Source: Saccharopolyspora dendranthemae
Lineage (GTDB): Bacteria; Actinomycetota; Actinomycetes; Mycobacteriales; Pseudonocardiaceae
NCBI RefSeq assembly: GCF_007829955.1
Contig: NZ_VIWX01000001.1
Coordinates: 868,001 to 932,000, forward strand
Direction of reading: 5' to 3'
DNA length: 64,000 bases
The notes beneath the pieces were generated by a model. That model worked only from the letters and a program-made list of their open reading frames with translations, was not told the origin of the DNA and did not search any database. Below, in pieces: positions 52,052 to 60,574 of this stretch (position 1 is the stretch's first letter; every line of letters starts with the position of its first letter). A program made the position numbers and the translations under genes.

Positions 52052-54403
52052 TCAGATGACGCGGCGGTGTTGCAGGTAGCGGAACATGAGGATGCCCGGC
52101 AGGACCGGGATCCAGTAGGTGAGCAGCCGCGACAGCAGCACGGCCGCCACGGCTTCGGTCGGCGGCACGCCCATCGCGCCGAGCCCGGCGAGCAGGACGG
52201 CTTCGACGGCGCCGAGCCCGCCCGGCGAGGGCACCAGGTGGCCGAGGGTGTTGCCGACGACGAACACGATGGTCACCGCGGTCCAGGAGAAGTGCGGGTG
52301 CAACGCGGCCAGCGAGGTCGCCAGCCCCAGCCCGGAGACCACCAGATATCCCAGCGCTCCCCCGAACAGCTGCAGCGCCCGCACCGGGTGCCGCAGCGTG
52401 TCCACGAGTTCCCGGCTGACCTCCCGCACGGACGGCATCAACCGGCGACGGCCCGGCGGCGAGAGCAGCACCAGAACCGCGACCACCACCAGCGCCGCCA
52501 CGGCGACGATCAGCTGCCAACCGGGTAGCGACAGGTTGCTGAAGGTGCCGGAGAGGCCGACGGCGAAGACTCCGACCACCGACACCACGAACGCCACGGC
52601 CCCGGTTCCCGCCTGGTTGAGCAGCGTCACCCCCACCGCGAGCGGCCTGCGCAGACCGAGCCGCTCCAGGTAGACGACGTTGATGCCGAAGAACCCGGCG
52701 CCGCCCGGCGTGGTGCGCCCGGTGAACCCGGCGGCGATCTGCACCTGCAGGGTCCGCCAGAACGGCAGCGGGATCCGGCTGGAGCCCTGCACCGAGATCG
52801 ACGACAGCAGGATCGCGACGAACCCGGTCACGACCGCCACCGCCAGCCATCCCCAGTGGGCGTGCCGCAGCGCCCCGAGCACGTCGCGCGTGTCGGACAG
52901 CTCGGGGATCAGGAGGTACACGGCGGCGCCGACGAGCAGCAGGCTGATCACGGTGGTCGGCCGCACGGGCGAGCGGAATCCCGGGATCGGCAGGCCGAGC
53001 CGGTCGGCGAGGGTTTCGCGCAGCTCCGCCAGGAAGTACCGGCCGCGCTGGGCCTGCGCCCGGATCCGGCGTGGCAGCGAAAGCGGCACCAGGCTGCCCA
53101 GCGCGGCGGACAGCGACTCGACCGGCAACGCCGAGATCGCGCTGTTCACGGCTCGCTCCACGCCGACGAGCGCGGCAACCGACACCAGCGCTTCGGCCAG
53201 GTCCTGCGCGCATCGGGCGTCGTCGGCACCGGGGTGGCTGAAGGTGAACGACAGCAGCCAGGGCTGCCCCTGCTCGTCCACCAGCACGTTCTTGGCCCGC
53301 AGGTCGTGGTGGGCGATGCGCGCGCTCGCCAGCAGCGCGACCTGCTCCCAGACGCCCGCCAGCAGCTCCTCGTCGATCTCCTCCGGCGGCACTTCGGTCA
53401 GCCGCCGCCCGCTGACCTCCCGCACCACCAGCAGAGCGGGCGCGTAGGCGACATCGCAGGCCAGGACGACCTCGGGGGTCCGCACTCCGGCACGGGAGGC
53501 GAGCAGGGTCGCGTAGGCCTCGTGCTCGACCTCGTGGTGCGGGGTCGACAGGCTCGGCTCGTCCTGCACGTCGAGCAGCATCAGCAGGCGTTTGAACTTG
53601 TACCACCCACCGGCGCGGCGGCTGAGCCTGCGCACGACCTTCACCCGCAGCGGCGGCCCGTCCACCGTGTCCACCGCGAACTCGCGCGGTTGCAGCAGCC
53701 GGTGCCGGAGCGCGGTGATCGCCACCGGGGCGAGCCCCGCCTGTTCCAGCTCGTCGAAGATGAGCAGCTGCGAGACCTTCCGCCCGGGTGCGCCCCACGC
53801 GACGTGGCACAGCAGCCCGACGCCCCACCCCAGCAGCGCTCCTCCGACCGCGCCCAGCGGCAGGTGCAGGTCCAGGTGCACCACCGCGAAGCCGGTCAGC
53901 AGGACCACGCCCCACCCGAGGTAGCGGGCGACCCGGCCGACGTAGGGGGTGGCGACGACGGCCAGCACGGTCACCACCGCGACCTCCTCCGACGGGAAGG
54001 ACCGGCCCAGCAGCTGGTGCATGAGCATCGCGATGCACCAGGTCAGCGCCCCGGATCCGCCGCACAGCAGCGCCACCCTGATCCAACCCAGGTAGGAGGT
54101 CACGACCACGACACCGACGATCCCGGCCCACGAACCGACCCAGGTCAACACCACCCAGAAGGGATCGGCGACGCGGGAGATCGCGATCAGCTGTTGGTGA
54201 ACAGCGATCTCCACCGGGTTCGCCGGGATCAGCGCCAGCAACGCCCCCAGCACCAGCAGCCCCGCGACCAGGCCTAGTTTGCCCAGGTCACCGGGGTGCC
54301 GTCCGATCGACAACCGCAACCGCGAACGTGGGGAAACACCCGTTCCCCCACTCGGCGCTGAAGGACTCCGCTCCACAGGCACCTGCTCCGCACAGACTGT
54401 CAT
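52052..54403 (-). CDS. Three-domain membrane protein: PAP2-like, kinase-like, YbhN/UPF0104 flippase-like
   Basis: The protein has 783 residues from ATG 54403 (GAGG 5 nt upstream). Residues ~40-205 form a PAP2-type membrane domain, but the catalytic motifs are altered (FPSEEV in place of PSGH, HLPLG in place of HxxxD). Residues ~215-410 form a lipid- or protein-kinase-like domain with catalytic-loop HHDLRAKNVL, but LSFTFSHPG replaces DFG. Residues ~480-783 are a polytopic YbhN/MprF-type domain with TTPGGAGFFGINVVY and VPSPGGLGAVEAVLL. It probably moves or senses a membrane lipid. The two enzyme-like domains may be inactive. Confidence 0.8.
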   Translation of the reverse strand: MTVCAEQVPVERSPSAPSGGTGVSPRSRLRLSIGRHPGDLGKLGLVAGLLVLGALLALIPANPVEIAVHQQLIAISRVADPFWVVLTWVGSWAGIVGVVVVTSYLGWIRVALLCGGSGALTWCIAMLMHQLLGRSFPSEEVAVVTVLAVVATPYVGRVARYLGWGVVLLTGFAVVHLDLHLPLGAVGGALLGWGVGLLCHVAWGAPGRKVSQLLIFDELEQAGLAPVAITALRHRLLQPREFAVDTVDGPPLRVKVVRRLSRRAGGWYKFKRLLMLLDVQDEPSLSTPHHEVEHEAYATLLASRAGVRTPEVVLACDVAYAPALLVVREVSGRRLTEVPPEEIDEELLAGVWEQVALLASARIAHHDLRAKNVLVDEQGQPWLLSFTFSHPGADDARCAQDLAEALVSVAALVGVERAVNSAISALPVESLSAALGSLVPLSLPRRIRAQAQRGRYFLAELRETLADRLGLPIPGFRSPVRPTTVISLLLVGAAVYLLIPELSDTRDVLGALRHAHWGWLAVAVVTGFVAILLSSISVQGSSRIPLPFWRTLQVQIAAGFTGRTTPGGAGFFGINVVYLERLGLRRPLAVGVTLLNQAGTGAVAFVVSVVGVFAVGLSGTFSNLSLPGWQLIVAVAALVVVAVLVLLSPPGRRRLMPSVREVSRELVDTLRHPVRALQLFGGALGYLVVSGLGLATSLAALHPHFSWTAVTIVFVVGNTLGHLVPSPGGLGAVEAVLLAGLGAMGVPPTEAVAAVLLSRLLTYWIPVLPGILMFRYLQHRRVI

Positions 54404-54612
54404 CCCAGCCTCGGACTCCGGGACAACGCCGTCAAACCGACCAGGCCGTCAGTCGGTCACCGAGGAGAAACCGCACCGCAACGGCGGTTCGAGGACCGCC
54501 GCGCGCGCTGCGCGGGACCGTGTGTGCGCGGGCCGCTGACGTGCCCGCGAGGGGCTCCGCCACGTGATCATGAATTACCCGAGGGAGTAGCGCTGGGGGA
54601 TGGCTTAGGTCG

Positions 54613-54618
54613 TAGGCT
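54613..54618 (+). promoter_or_regulatory. -10 box, leaderless promoter of PAC2 gene
   Basis: TAGGCT, 6 nt, then GTG 54625. Confidence 0.42.
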
Positions 54619-54624
54619 TGCGCG

Positions 54625-55524
54625 GTGACCGATCGCGAACAGACACCCGAACCGAACGCCGACCTGCCGCGGTTGACGGACCCGATCGTGGTCTGCGCGT
54701 TCGAAGGATGGAATGACGCCGGGGACGCAGCCAGCTCCGCGATCGAGCACCTGCAGCTCATCTGGGACGCCGAGTCCCTCAGCGAGATCGACCCCGACCC
54801 GTACTACGACTTCCAGGTCACCCGTCCGACGGTCAAGCTCGTCGATGGCGTCACCCGGCAGGTCACTTGGCCGACCACCCGCTTGACCGTCTGCCGCCCG
54901 CCCGGTGCGGAGCACGACGTGGTCCTGGTGCACGGCATCGAGCCGAACATGCGCTGGCAGGCCTTCTCCAGCGAGCTGGTCGAGCGGATCGAGAAGCTCG
55001 GGGCGCGCACCGTGGTGACCTTGGGGGCCTTGCTGGCGGACGCTCCGCACACGCGCCCCGTTCCGGTCAGCGGGACGGCCTACGACGCCGATTCGGCGGA
55101 GACGTTCGGCCTGGAGCGCACCCGCTACGAGGGACCGACCGGGATAGTCGGGATCTTCCAGGACGCGTGCGTGCAGGCGGGCATCCCGGCGATCTCGTTC
55201 TGGGCAGCGGTTCCGCATTACGTCTCGCAGCCGCCCTCGCCGAAGGCGACGCTGGCGCTGCTGCACCGCGTCGAGGAGGCCTTGGACGTGGAGGTGCCGC
55301 TGGGCAACCTCCCCGACCAGGCCGAGGAGTGGGAGGAGACGGTCAGCGAGATGGCCGAGGAGGACGAGGACGTGCGCAACTACGTCCGCGCCCTCGAGGA
55401 GCGCGGCGACGCGGAGGTCCGGCTGACCGAGGCCAGCGGTGACGCGATCGCCGCCGAGTTCGAGCGCTACCTGCGCCGCCGCGGGCCGGGCGGCAAGGGC
55501 CCGCTGGGGCCCGGTCCCGGCTGA
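54625..55524 (+). CDS. PAC2 family protein (proteasome assembly chaperone-like)
   Basis: The protein has 299 residues from GTG 54625. The PAC2 core includes VVCAFEGWNDAGDAASSAIEHL, VLVHGIEPNMRWQAFSSELVERIEKLGARTVVTLGALLADAPHTRPV and GIVGIFQDACVQAGIPAISFWAAVPHYVSQPPSPKATLAL. The C-terminal part is acidic and helical. Eukaryotic and archaeal relatives help assemble the 20S proteasome. In actinobacteria the role is not settled, but the gene keeps a place near the proteasome region. A strong hairpin follows. Confidence 0.88.
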   Translation: MTDREQTPEPNADLPRLTDPIVVCAFEGWNDAGDAASSAIEHLQLIWDAESLSEIDPDPYYDFQVTRPTVKLVDGVTRQVTWPTTRLTVCRPPGAEHDVVLVHGIEPNMRWQAFSSELVERIEKLGARTVVTLGALLADAPHTRPVPVSGTAYDADSAETFGLERTRYEGPTGIVGIFQDACVQAGIPAISFWAAVPHYVSQPPSPKATLALLHRVEEALDVEVPLGNLPDQAEEWEETVSEMAEEDEDVRNYVRALEERGDAEVRLTEASGDAIAAEFERYLRRRGPGGKGPLGPGPG

Positions 55525-55540
55525 ACACCTGGTTCCCGAG

Positions 55541-55575
55541 CGGCCGACCGCGATCCGCCTGATCGCGGTCGGCCG
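55541..55575. terminator. Terminator between PAC2 and StyA-like genes
   Basis: A 15 bp stem, CGGCCGACCGCGATC (55541-55555) with its complement at 55561-55575, over a 5 nt loop. It serves two converging genes. Confidence 0.65.
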
Positions 55576-55582
55576 TTGCGTC

Positions 55583-56815
55583 TCAGGCTGCGCACTCCGC
55601 GATGAAGGCCCCTGCGGCGTCGGGGTCGAGGAACCACGACGTCATGTCGTCGGGGTTGGCGAAGCCGTCGGCGAACCGCTCGCCGACCGCGGGCAGCTTC
55701 CCTGCGGCGCCGAAGATCTCCAGCACGTGCGGGGGCGGCGGTTGCAGGGCCGCGTTCGCCCACCTCGTGATGTGCTGGGCGAAGTCCCAGTAGCGGTCGA
55801 AGGTGCGCTGCATCCAGTCCCAATCGAACGGACCGTCGGCGTGCTCGAGGACGCTCTCGAGGTAGATCTGGGCGCCCTGGCACGCGGCGTTGGAGCCCTG
55901 CCCGGTGATCGGGTCGTTGAGCACCACGCTGTCGCCCATGCCGAGCACCAGGCGTCCGGAGGGCATCTGCCCGATCGGCTTCTTCACGGTCGGGGTCACC
56001 GCGCCGGTCAGGGTCGCGCCCTCGTCGGTGAGCTCGGCCTCGGCGAACCGGTCGAACTCCCACGGGCAGTGCTCGCGCAGCAGGCCGAGCGTCCGCTCCC
56101 ACTGCTGCTGCGGTGCGGGGCGGTCGTCGAAGGCGTCCAGCGGGCCGCCGGGAACACCTTCCAGCAGCAGGATCTCGCACTGGCCGTCGAGCGTCTGCGC
56201 GGGGAAGCTGATGACCTCTCCGATGCCGGCGAGCGCGTTGAAGCGAGCCGCGGACGGTTCGTCCGAGTCGGTTCCGCCCCGGGTGCCGCGAACGTAGGCG
56301 ACCGCGAGCGCGCGCTGCGGTTCGGCGTAGGGCGAGCGCTGCGGGTCGCGCTCGAACAGCGCTCCGAGTTCTCCCCCGCCCGCGGCGACCACCACGAGGT
56401 CGAAGTCGCCGGCCATCTCGTCCAGTTCGGACACCGTCAGCGCGCGGTGGTCGATCTTGCCGCCTCGTTCGGCGAACAGCTCCAGCCAGGCGGCGAACTT
56501 CACGCGCTGGTCGACCGACAGCGCGTATCCCTTCAGCGGCGCCAGCCAGTCGACGGCCCGTTCCCCGTCGGGACCCGCGACCGACATGCGAAGCCCGGTG
56601 AGCCGCGGGGCCGTGTCGTCCCAGAGCTCGAGGCCGTGCCGCCGCTCGATCTCCAGCGCCCGGTAGTACATGGTCTGCGTCGACATGACGCGCCCACCGC
56701 GAATCTCCTCCGGCGTCCGCGCCGAGACCAACGTGACGTCGTAATCCTGCGCCTGCAACGTGAGAGCCAGCTGCAGGCCTGACTGCCCGGCCCCGACGAT
56801 CAGGACACTCCGCAT
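55583..56815 (-). CDS. Styrene/indole monooxygenase-like FAD oxidoreductase (StyA-like)
   Basis: The protein has 410 residues from ATG 56815 after GGGGA. The FAD-binding start is MRSVLIVGAGQSGLQLAL. Later elements VVVAAGGGELG and LVLGMGDSVVLNDPITGQGSNAACQGA match group E flavoprotein monooxygenases, and the length fits StyA. Such enzymes epoxidise styrene or indole with FADH2 supplied by a separate reductase (StyB). No reductase gene is next to it here. The substrate is unknown. Confidence 0.85.
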   Translation of the reverse strand: MRSVLIVGAGQSGLQLALTLQAQDYDVTLVSARTPEEIRGGRVMSTQTMYYRALEIERRHGLELWDDTAPRLTGLRMSVAGPDGERAVDWLAPLKGYALSVDQRVKFAAWLELFAERGGKIDHRALTVSELDEMAGDFDLVVVAAGGGELGALFERDPQRSPYAEPQRALAVAYVRGTRGGTDSDEPSAARFNALAGIGEVISFPAQTLDGQCEILLLEGVPGGPLDAFDDRPAPQQQWERTLGLLREHCPWEFDRFAEAELTDEGATLTGAVTPTVKKPIGQMPSGRLVLGMGDSVVLNDPITGQGSNAACQGAQIYLESVLEHADGPFDWDWMQRTFDRYWDFAQHITRWANAALQPPPPHVLEIFGAAGKLPAVGERFADGFANPDDMTSWFLDPDAAGAFIAECAA

Positions 56816-57016
56816 TTCCCCGTCCCCTCTCGACCATCCGCCGATTCGCAAAGCGGGGCGCGCGGCGGTCTTTCGGACGTGCGCCGTCGCTCCCCGTGAC
56901 TACGCGATGATCAAACCAAACCCGTTCGGACGTGTCGATGGACGGCGGATCTCGTTTCAGCGGAGTCGAGATCAACCCGCAGTTGCCGTTTTTGCCAGAA
57001 CCACTGGGAAAGAAGA

Positions 57017-57051
57017 GTGACCGGTGAGTCCACAGCGGACTCACCGGTCAC
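57017..57051 (-). terminator. Rho-independent terminator of mshC
   Basis: GTGACCGGTGAGTC (57017-57030) pairs with GACTCACCGGTCAC (57038-57051). In the mshC direction it is followed by TCTTCTTTCCC, a U-rich run. It begins 17 nt past the stop. Confidence 0.75.
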
Positions 57052-57067
57052 CCTCGCAGTACCTCGT

Positions 57068-58306
57068 TCAGAGCTCGACGCCGAGCAGCGCGTCCGCCGC
57101 CGCGCGGACCTGAGCCGGCGCACCGCTGTCGTCTCCGCCGGAGACCAGCGCCGATTCGACCCAGGCGTCGACCGCGCGCAGCGCGCCCGAAGCGTCCAGG
57201 TCGTTGGACAGCGCCTCGCGGAGCCCGGCGATGGCCTCCGCGGCCGACGGGCCGGAGTTCAGCGCGACGGCCTCCCGCCACCGTGCCAACCGGGCGCTGC
57301 CCGCGGTGAGCGCATCGGCGGTCCAGGAGCGGTCCTGGCGGTAGTGCCCGTCCAGCAGCGCCAGCCGGATCGCCATCGGGTCCACCCGGTCGCCGCGCAA
57401 CCGCGAGACGAACACGAGGTTCCCGCGCGACTTGGACATCTTCTCGCCGTCCAGCCCGATCATGCCGGAGTGCACGTAGTGCTTGGCGAACGGGAAATCA
57501 CCCGAGAGCGCTTCGGCGTGCGCGGCGCTGAACTCGTGGTGCGGGAAGATCAGGTCCGAACCGCCACCCTGCACGTCGAACCCGAGTCCGAGCTTGTTCA
57601 GCGCGATCACCGAGCACTCCAGGTGCCATCCGGGGCGACCGGCGCCCAGCTCGGACTCCCAGGACGGCTCGCCGGGCCGGGCCATGCGCCACAGCAGGGC
57701 GTCCAGCGGGTGCTCCTTGCCCTGCCGGTCCGGGTCTCCCCCGCGCTCGGCGAAGAAGGTGTTCATGGTGGCTTCGTCGTAGTTGGACTCGGAGCCGAAG
57801 CGGCCGGTGGCCTGGTGCCGGAAGTAGACGTCGGGATACTCGCTGTCGTCGGCCCGGTAGGCGGCGCCGGAGGCCAGCAGCTTCTCCACCGCTTCGACGA
57901 TCTCCGGGATGGACTCGACCGCGCCGATGAAGTCGCCGGGCGGCAGCACCCGCAGCGCCTCCATGTCCTCCCGGAACAACGCGGTCTCGCGCATCGCGAG
58001 GACCACCCAGTCCTCGTTGTCCCGCTCGGCCCGCTCCAGCAGCGGATCGTCGATGTCGGTGACGTTCTGCACGTAGTGGACCTGGTGACCGTTGTCCAAC
58101 CACACCCGGTGGATCAGGTCGAAAGCGAGGTACGTCGCGGCGTGACCGAGGTGGGTGGCGTCGTACGGGGTGATGCCGCAGACGTACATCCGCGCCTCGG
58201 GCCCGGGTTCGGTGGGCCTGACCTCACCGGCGGCGGTGTCGAACAGCTGGAGTGGACGTGGGGTGCCTTCCACCTTGGGGACGGAAACCGATGACCAGGG
58301 TTGCAT
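57068..58306 (-). CDS. mshC: Mycothiol ligase MshC (cysteine:GlcN-inositol ligase)
   Basis: The protein has 412 residues from ATG 58306. It resembles class I cysteinyl-tRNA synthetase without the tRNA-binding end. [17 protein letters not shown] holds the zinc Cys and HIGH-like motif, HLECSVIAL and [14 protein letters not shown] add zinc ligands, and [13 protein letters not shown] is the KMSKS loop. It joins cysteine to glucosaminyl-inositol in mycothiol synthesis. A TAAGGT box 7 nt before the ATG suggests a leaderless mRNA. Confidence 0.95.
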   Translation of the reverse strand: MQPWSSVSVPKVEGTPRPLQLFDTAAGEVRPTEPGPEARMYVCGITPYDATHLGHAATYLAFDLIHRVWLDNGHQVHYVQNVTDIDDPLLERAERDNEDWVVLAMRETALFREDMEALRVLPPGDFIGAVESIPEIVEAVEKLLASGAAYRADDSEYPDVYFRHQATGRFGSESNYDEATMNTFFAERGGDPDRQGKEHPLDALLWRMARPGEPSWESELGAGRPGWHLECSVIALNKLGLGFDVQGGGSDLIFPHHEFSAAHAEALSGDFPFAKHYVHSGMIGLDGEKMSKSRGNLVFVSRLRGDRVDPMAIRLALLDGHYRQDRSWTADALTAGSARLARWREAVALNSGPSAAEAIAGLREALSNDLDASGALRAVDAWVESALVSGGDDSGAPAQVRAAADALLGVEL

Positions 58307-58313
58307 GCTTCCG

Positions 58314-58319
58314 ACCTTA
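58314..58319 (-). promoter_or_regulatory. -10 box, leaderless promoter of mshC
   Basis: The minus strand reads TAAGGT, 7 nt, then ATG 58306. Confidence 0.42.
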
Positions 58320-58396
58320 AACGTCCGGGCCGAGGTGCCGCCGCCATCGGGACCATCACCCGTGTCACATGCTGGGACGCCCGAGCGAGCAGATCT

Positions 58397-58443
58397 TTTC
58401 CGGAAATACCCCCATTTGGTTTCCTACTTTCCGGTTACGGAAA
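58397..58443. promoter_or_regulatory. Paired TTTCCG/CGGAAA palindromes
   Basis: TTTCCGGAAA (58397-58406) and TTTCCG-GTTA-CGGAAA (58428-58443) lie about three helical turns apart between mshC and the osmolyte-uptake operon. They are candidate operator sites. Confidence 0.35.
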
Positions 58444-58643
58444 TTCACGACGAACTGTAACGATTCTTCGGTTCCTTTTCGGACACGTTCCGCACGCCAC
58501 GCAAGAATTGGGTCTATCTTTTCTTGAGGACGCCGTATTTCCAGGTCAACCGGGTAACACGAGCCACAGAAGGCACTTCGGAGAACAAACGCGACAAAGC
58601 GGGATCGACGATTTTCGCCGAGCTGCAACGGTGGAGGCGATCG

Positions 58644-59671
58644 GTGAGTTCGGTACGCGTGGAACGGTTGTACAAGATCTTCGGGCCACAACCGGCGGAG
58701 AAGGTTCGACTCCTCAAGGAGGGGCCGATCCGGCGGATCTCGTGGCAGGAGGGGCCACCGCCGCCGTCGTGGACGCCACCTTCACCGTCTCGGAGGGCGA
58801 GACGTTCGTGGTGATGGGGCTTTCCGGGTCCGGGAAGTCGACCCTCATCCGCATGCTCAACGGGTTGCTGACCCCCACCGACGGCCAGGTCTTCGTCGAC
58901 GACGCCGACGTCACCGCGATGAGCGCCCGCGACCTCCGCACGATGCGGCAGCAGAAGATGAGCATGGTCTTCCAGCACTTCGCGCTGTTCCCGCACCGCA
59001 CGGTGCTCGACAACGCCGGTTACGGGTTGCACGTCCGCGGCACCGGCGAAGGCGAGATCACCGAACGCGCGAGCGAGGCCCTGCGGCTGGTCGGCCTCGA
59101 AGGCTGGGAGCAGCGCTACCCGCAGCAGCTCTCCGGGGGGATGCGGCAGCGCGTCGGCCTTGCCCGCGCGCTGGCCGCGGGCACCGACGTCCTGCTGATG
59201 GACGAGGCGTTCAGCGCTCTGGACCCGCTGATCAAGCGCGAGATGCAGGACCAGCTGCTGGAGCTCAACGCGCAGCTGGGCAAGACCATCATCTTCATCA
59301 CTCACGACCTCAACGAGGCGATGCGGCTCGGTGACCGGATCGCGGTCATGCGCGCGGGCAGGATCGTGCAGATCGGCACCGCCGAGGAGATCCTCCGGGA
59401 CCCTGCGGACGACTACGTGGCCGAGTTCGTCCAGGACGTCGACCGCAGCCGGGTGCTCACCGCGGCGGCCATCGCCGACCCGCACGCCGAACCTGCCGAC
59501 GGGGTCGCACCGGTGCCCGGCTCGACCCCGTTGAAGGACCTGTTCGCGCTGATGAGCGACCGCGCCGAACCGCGACCGGTGGTCGACGAGCAGAAGCGGG
59601 TGCTGGGAGTGATCACCCCCGCCGCGTTGTTCGCGGCGCTGAGCCACCGGGAGGAGACCTCCGATGCTTGA
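58644..59671 (+). CDS. proV: Glycine betaine/proline ABC transporter ATPase (ProV/OpuAA-like), with apparent frameshift
   Basis: GTG 58644 has GGAGG 6 nt upstream and opens the family N-terminus VSSVRVERLYKIFGPQPAEK in one frame. That frame fails after LLKEG near 58722. The continuation ADPADLVAGGATAAVV and the rest of the protein lie in the -1 frame. The rest has Walker A GLSGSGKST, QQLSGGMRQRVGLARALAAG, MDEAFSALDP and a CBS end. One missing G in the run at 58721-58724 explains it. Either the base is a sequence error, or a real frameshift leaves a shorter protein from GTG 58742. The operon downstream is intact. Confidence 0.8.
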
Positions 59672-60551
59672 TCCGGTTCTGCTCACCCAGCTGCCCCGGG
59701 TGCCGATCGGTGACGTGTTCCAGGCCGTCGTGGAGTGGCTGAACAACAGCATCGGCCCGGTGTTCGACTTCATCGAGCTCGTGGTCAGCGGCGCGGTCGC
59801 CGGTTTGACCGCCGCGCTGACCTGGCTCCCGGACCTGGTCATGGTGCTGGTGTTCACCGCGTTGGCCTGGTGGTTGCGCAGCTGGCGCTTCGCCCTGTTC
59901 AGCCTCATCGGCTTCGGGCTGATCGCCAGCATCGAGGAGTTCGGGCCGGCGATGGAGACCCTGGGGCTGGTGCTGGTCTCCAGCGTGCTCGCGGTGCTGA
60001 TCGGCATCCCCCTGGGGGTGCTGGCCGCGCGCAACCAGCACGTGAGCCGCGTCGTGCGGCCGGTGCTGGACCTGATGCAGACCTTGCCGGCGTTCGTGTA
60101 CCTGGTGCCGGTCATCGTCTTCTTCAACATCGGCGTCGTGCCGGGAGTGGTGGCGACGGTGATCTTCTCGCTGCCTCCGGGCGTGCGGCTCACCGAGCTC
60201 GGGATCCGCCAGGTCGACGGCGAGGTCGTCGAGGCCGGCGAGGCGTTCGGCGCGCGAACCGGGCAGATCCTCACCGGGATCCAGCTGCCGCTGGCGATGC
60301 CGTCGATCATGGCCGGCATCAACCAGGTGATCATGCTCTCGCTGTCGATGGTGGTCATCGCGGGCATGGTCGGCGCCCCGGGACTGGGCACCAACATCTA
60401 CGAGGCGGTCACCCGGGTCCAGCTGGGCCAGGGGTTCGAGGCCGGCCTGTCAGTGGTGATCCTCGCCGTCTACCTGGACCGGATCACCGCAGTGCTGTCG
60501 GACCGCTCGCCGGTCGCGCGGGCGGAGCGCAAGGCGGCCAAGACCGGTTGA
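59664..60551 (+). CDS. proW: Glycine betaine ABC transporter permease (ProW/OpuAB-like)
   Basis: The protein has 295 residues. It overlaps the ATPase gene end by 8 nt. About seven membrane helices are visible. The BPD permease EAA-loop region is GIRQVDGEVVEAGEAFGARTGQILTGIQLPLAMPSIMAGINQVIMLSLSMVVIAGMVGAPGLG. DLMQTLPAFVYLVPVIVFFNIG is typical of the betaine/choline/proline group. It forms the membrane channel for osmoprotectant import. Confidence 0.92.
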   Translation: MLDPVLLTQLPRVPIGDVFQAVVEWLNNSIGPVFDFIELVVSGAVAGLTAALTWLPDLVMVLVFTALAWWLRSWRFALFSLIGFGLIASIEEFGPAMETLGLVLVSSVLAVLIGIPLGVLAARNQHVSRVVRPVLDLMQTLPAFVYLVPVIVFFNIGVVPGVVATVIFSLPPGVRLTELGIRQVDGEVVEAGEAFGARTGQILTGIQLPLAMPSIMAGINQVIMLSLSMVVIAGMVGAPGLGTNIYEAVTRVQLGQGFEAGLSVVILAVYLDRITAVLSDRSPVARAERKAAKTG

Positions 60552-60574
60552 CCCGGCCTTGACCAGGAGGGCAG

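Larger units (their letters stand above)
58307..58643. other. Divergent intergenic region mshC / glycine-betaine ABC operon
   Basis: This 337 bp region is AT-richer than its surroundings. It holds the mshC -10 box, two TTTCCG...CGGAAA palindromes (58397-58406 and 58428-58443) and a TATCTT that could be the -10 of the ABC operon near 58515-58520. I see no gene. Confidence 0.5.

Noticed and set aside
58716..58727. Programmed -1 ribosomal frameshifting in proV
   Set aside because: AAG GAG GGG CCG contains no X XXY YYZ site that lets both tRNAs re-pair, and such control is not known for this family.
58524..58814. Separate 96-residue protein overlapping the start of the ABC ATPase gene
   Set aside because: Its second half from VSSVRVERLYKIFG is the N-terminus of the ATPase. 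The rest is out-of-frame noise, so a frameshifted single gene is the better reading.
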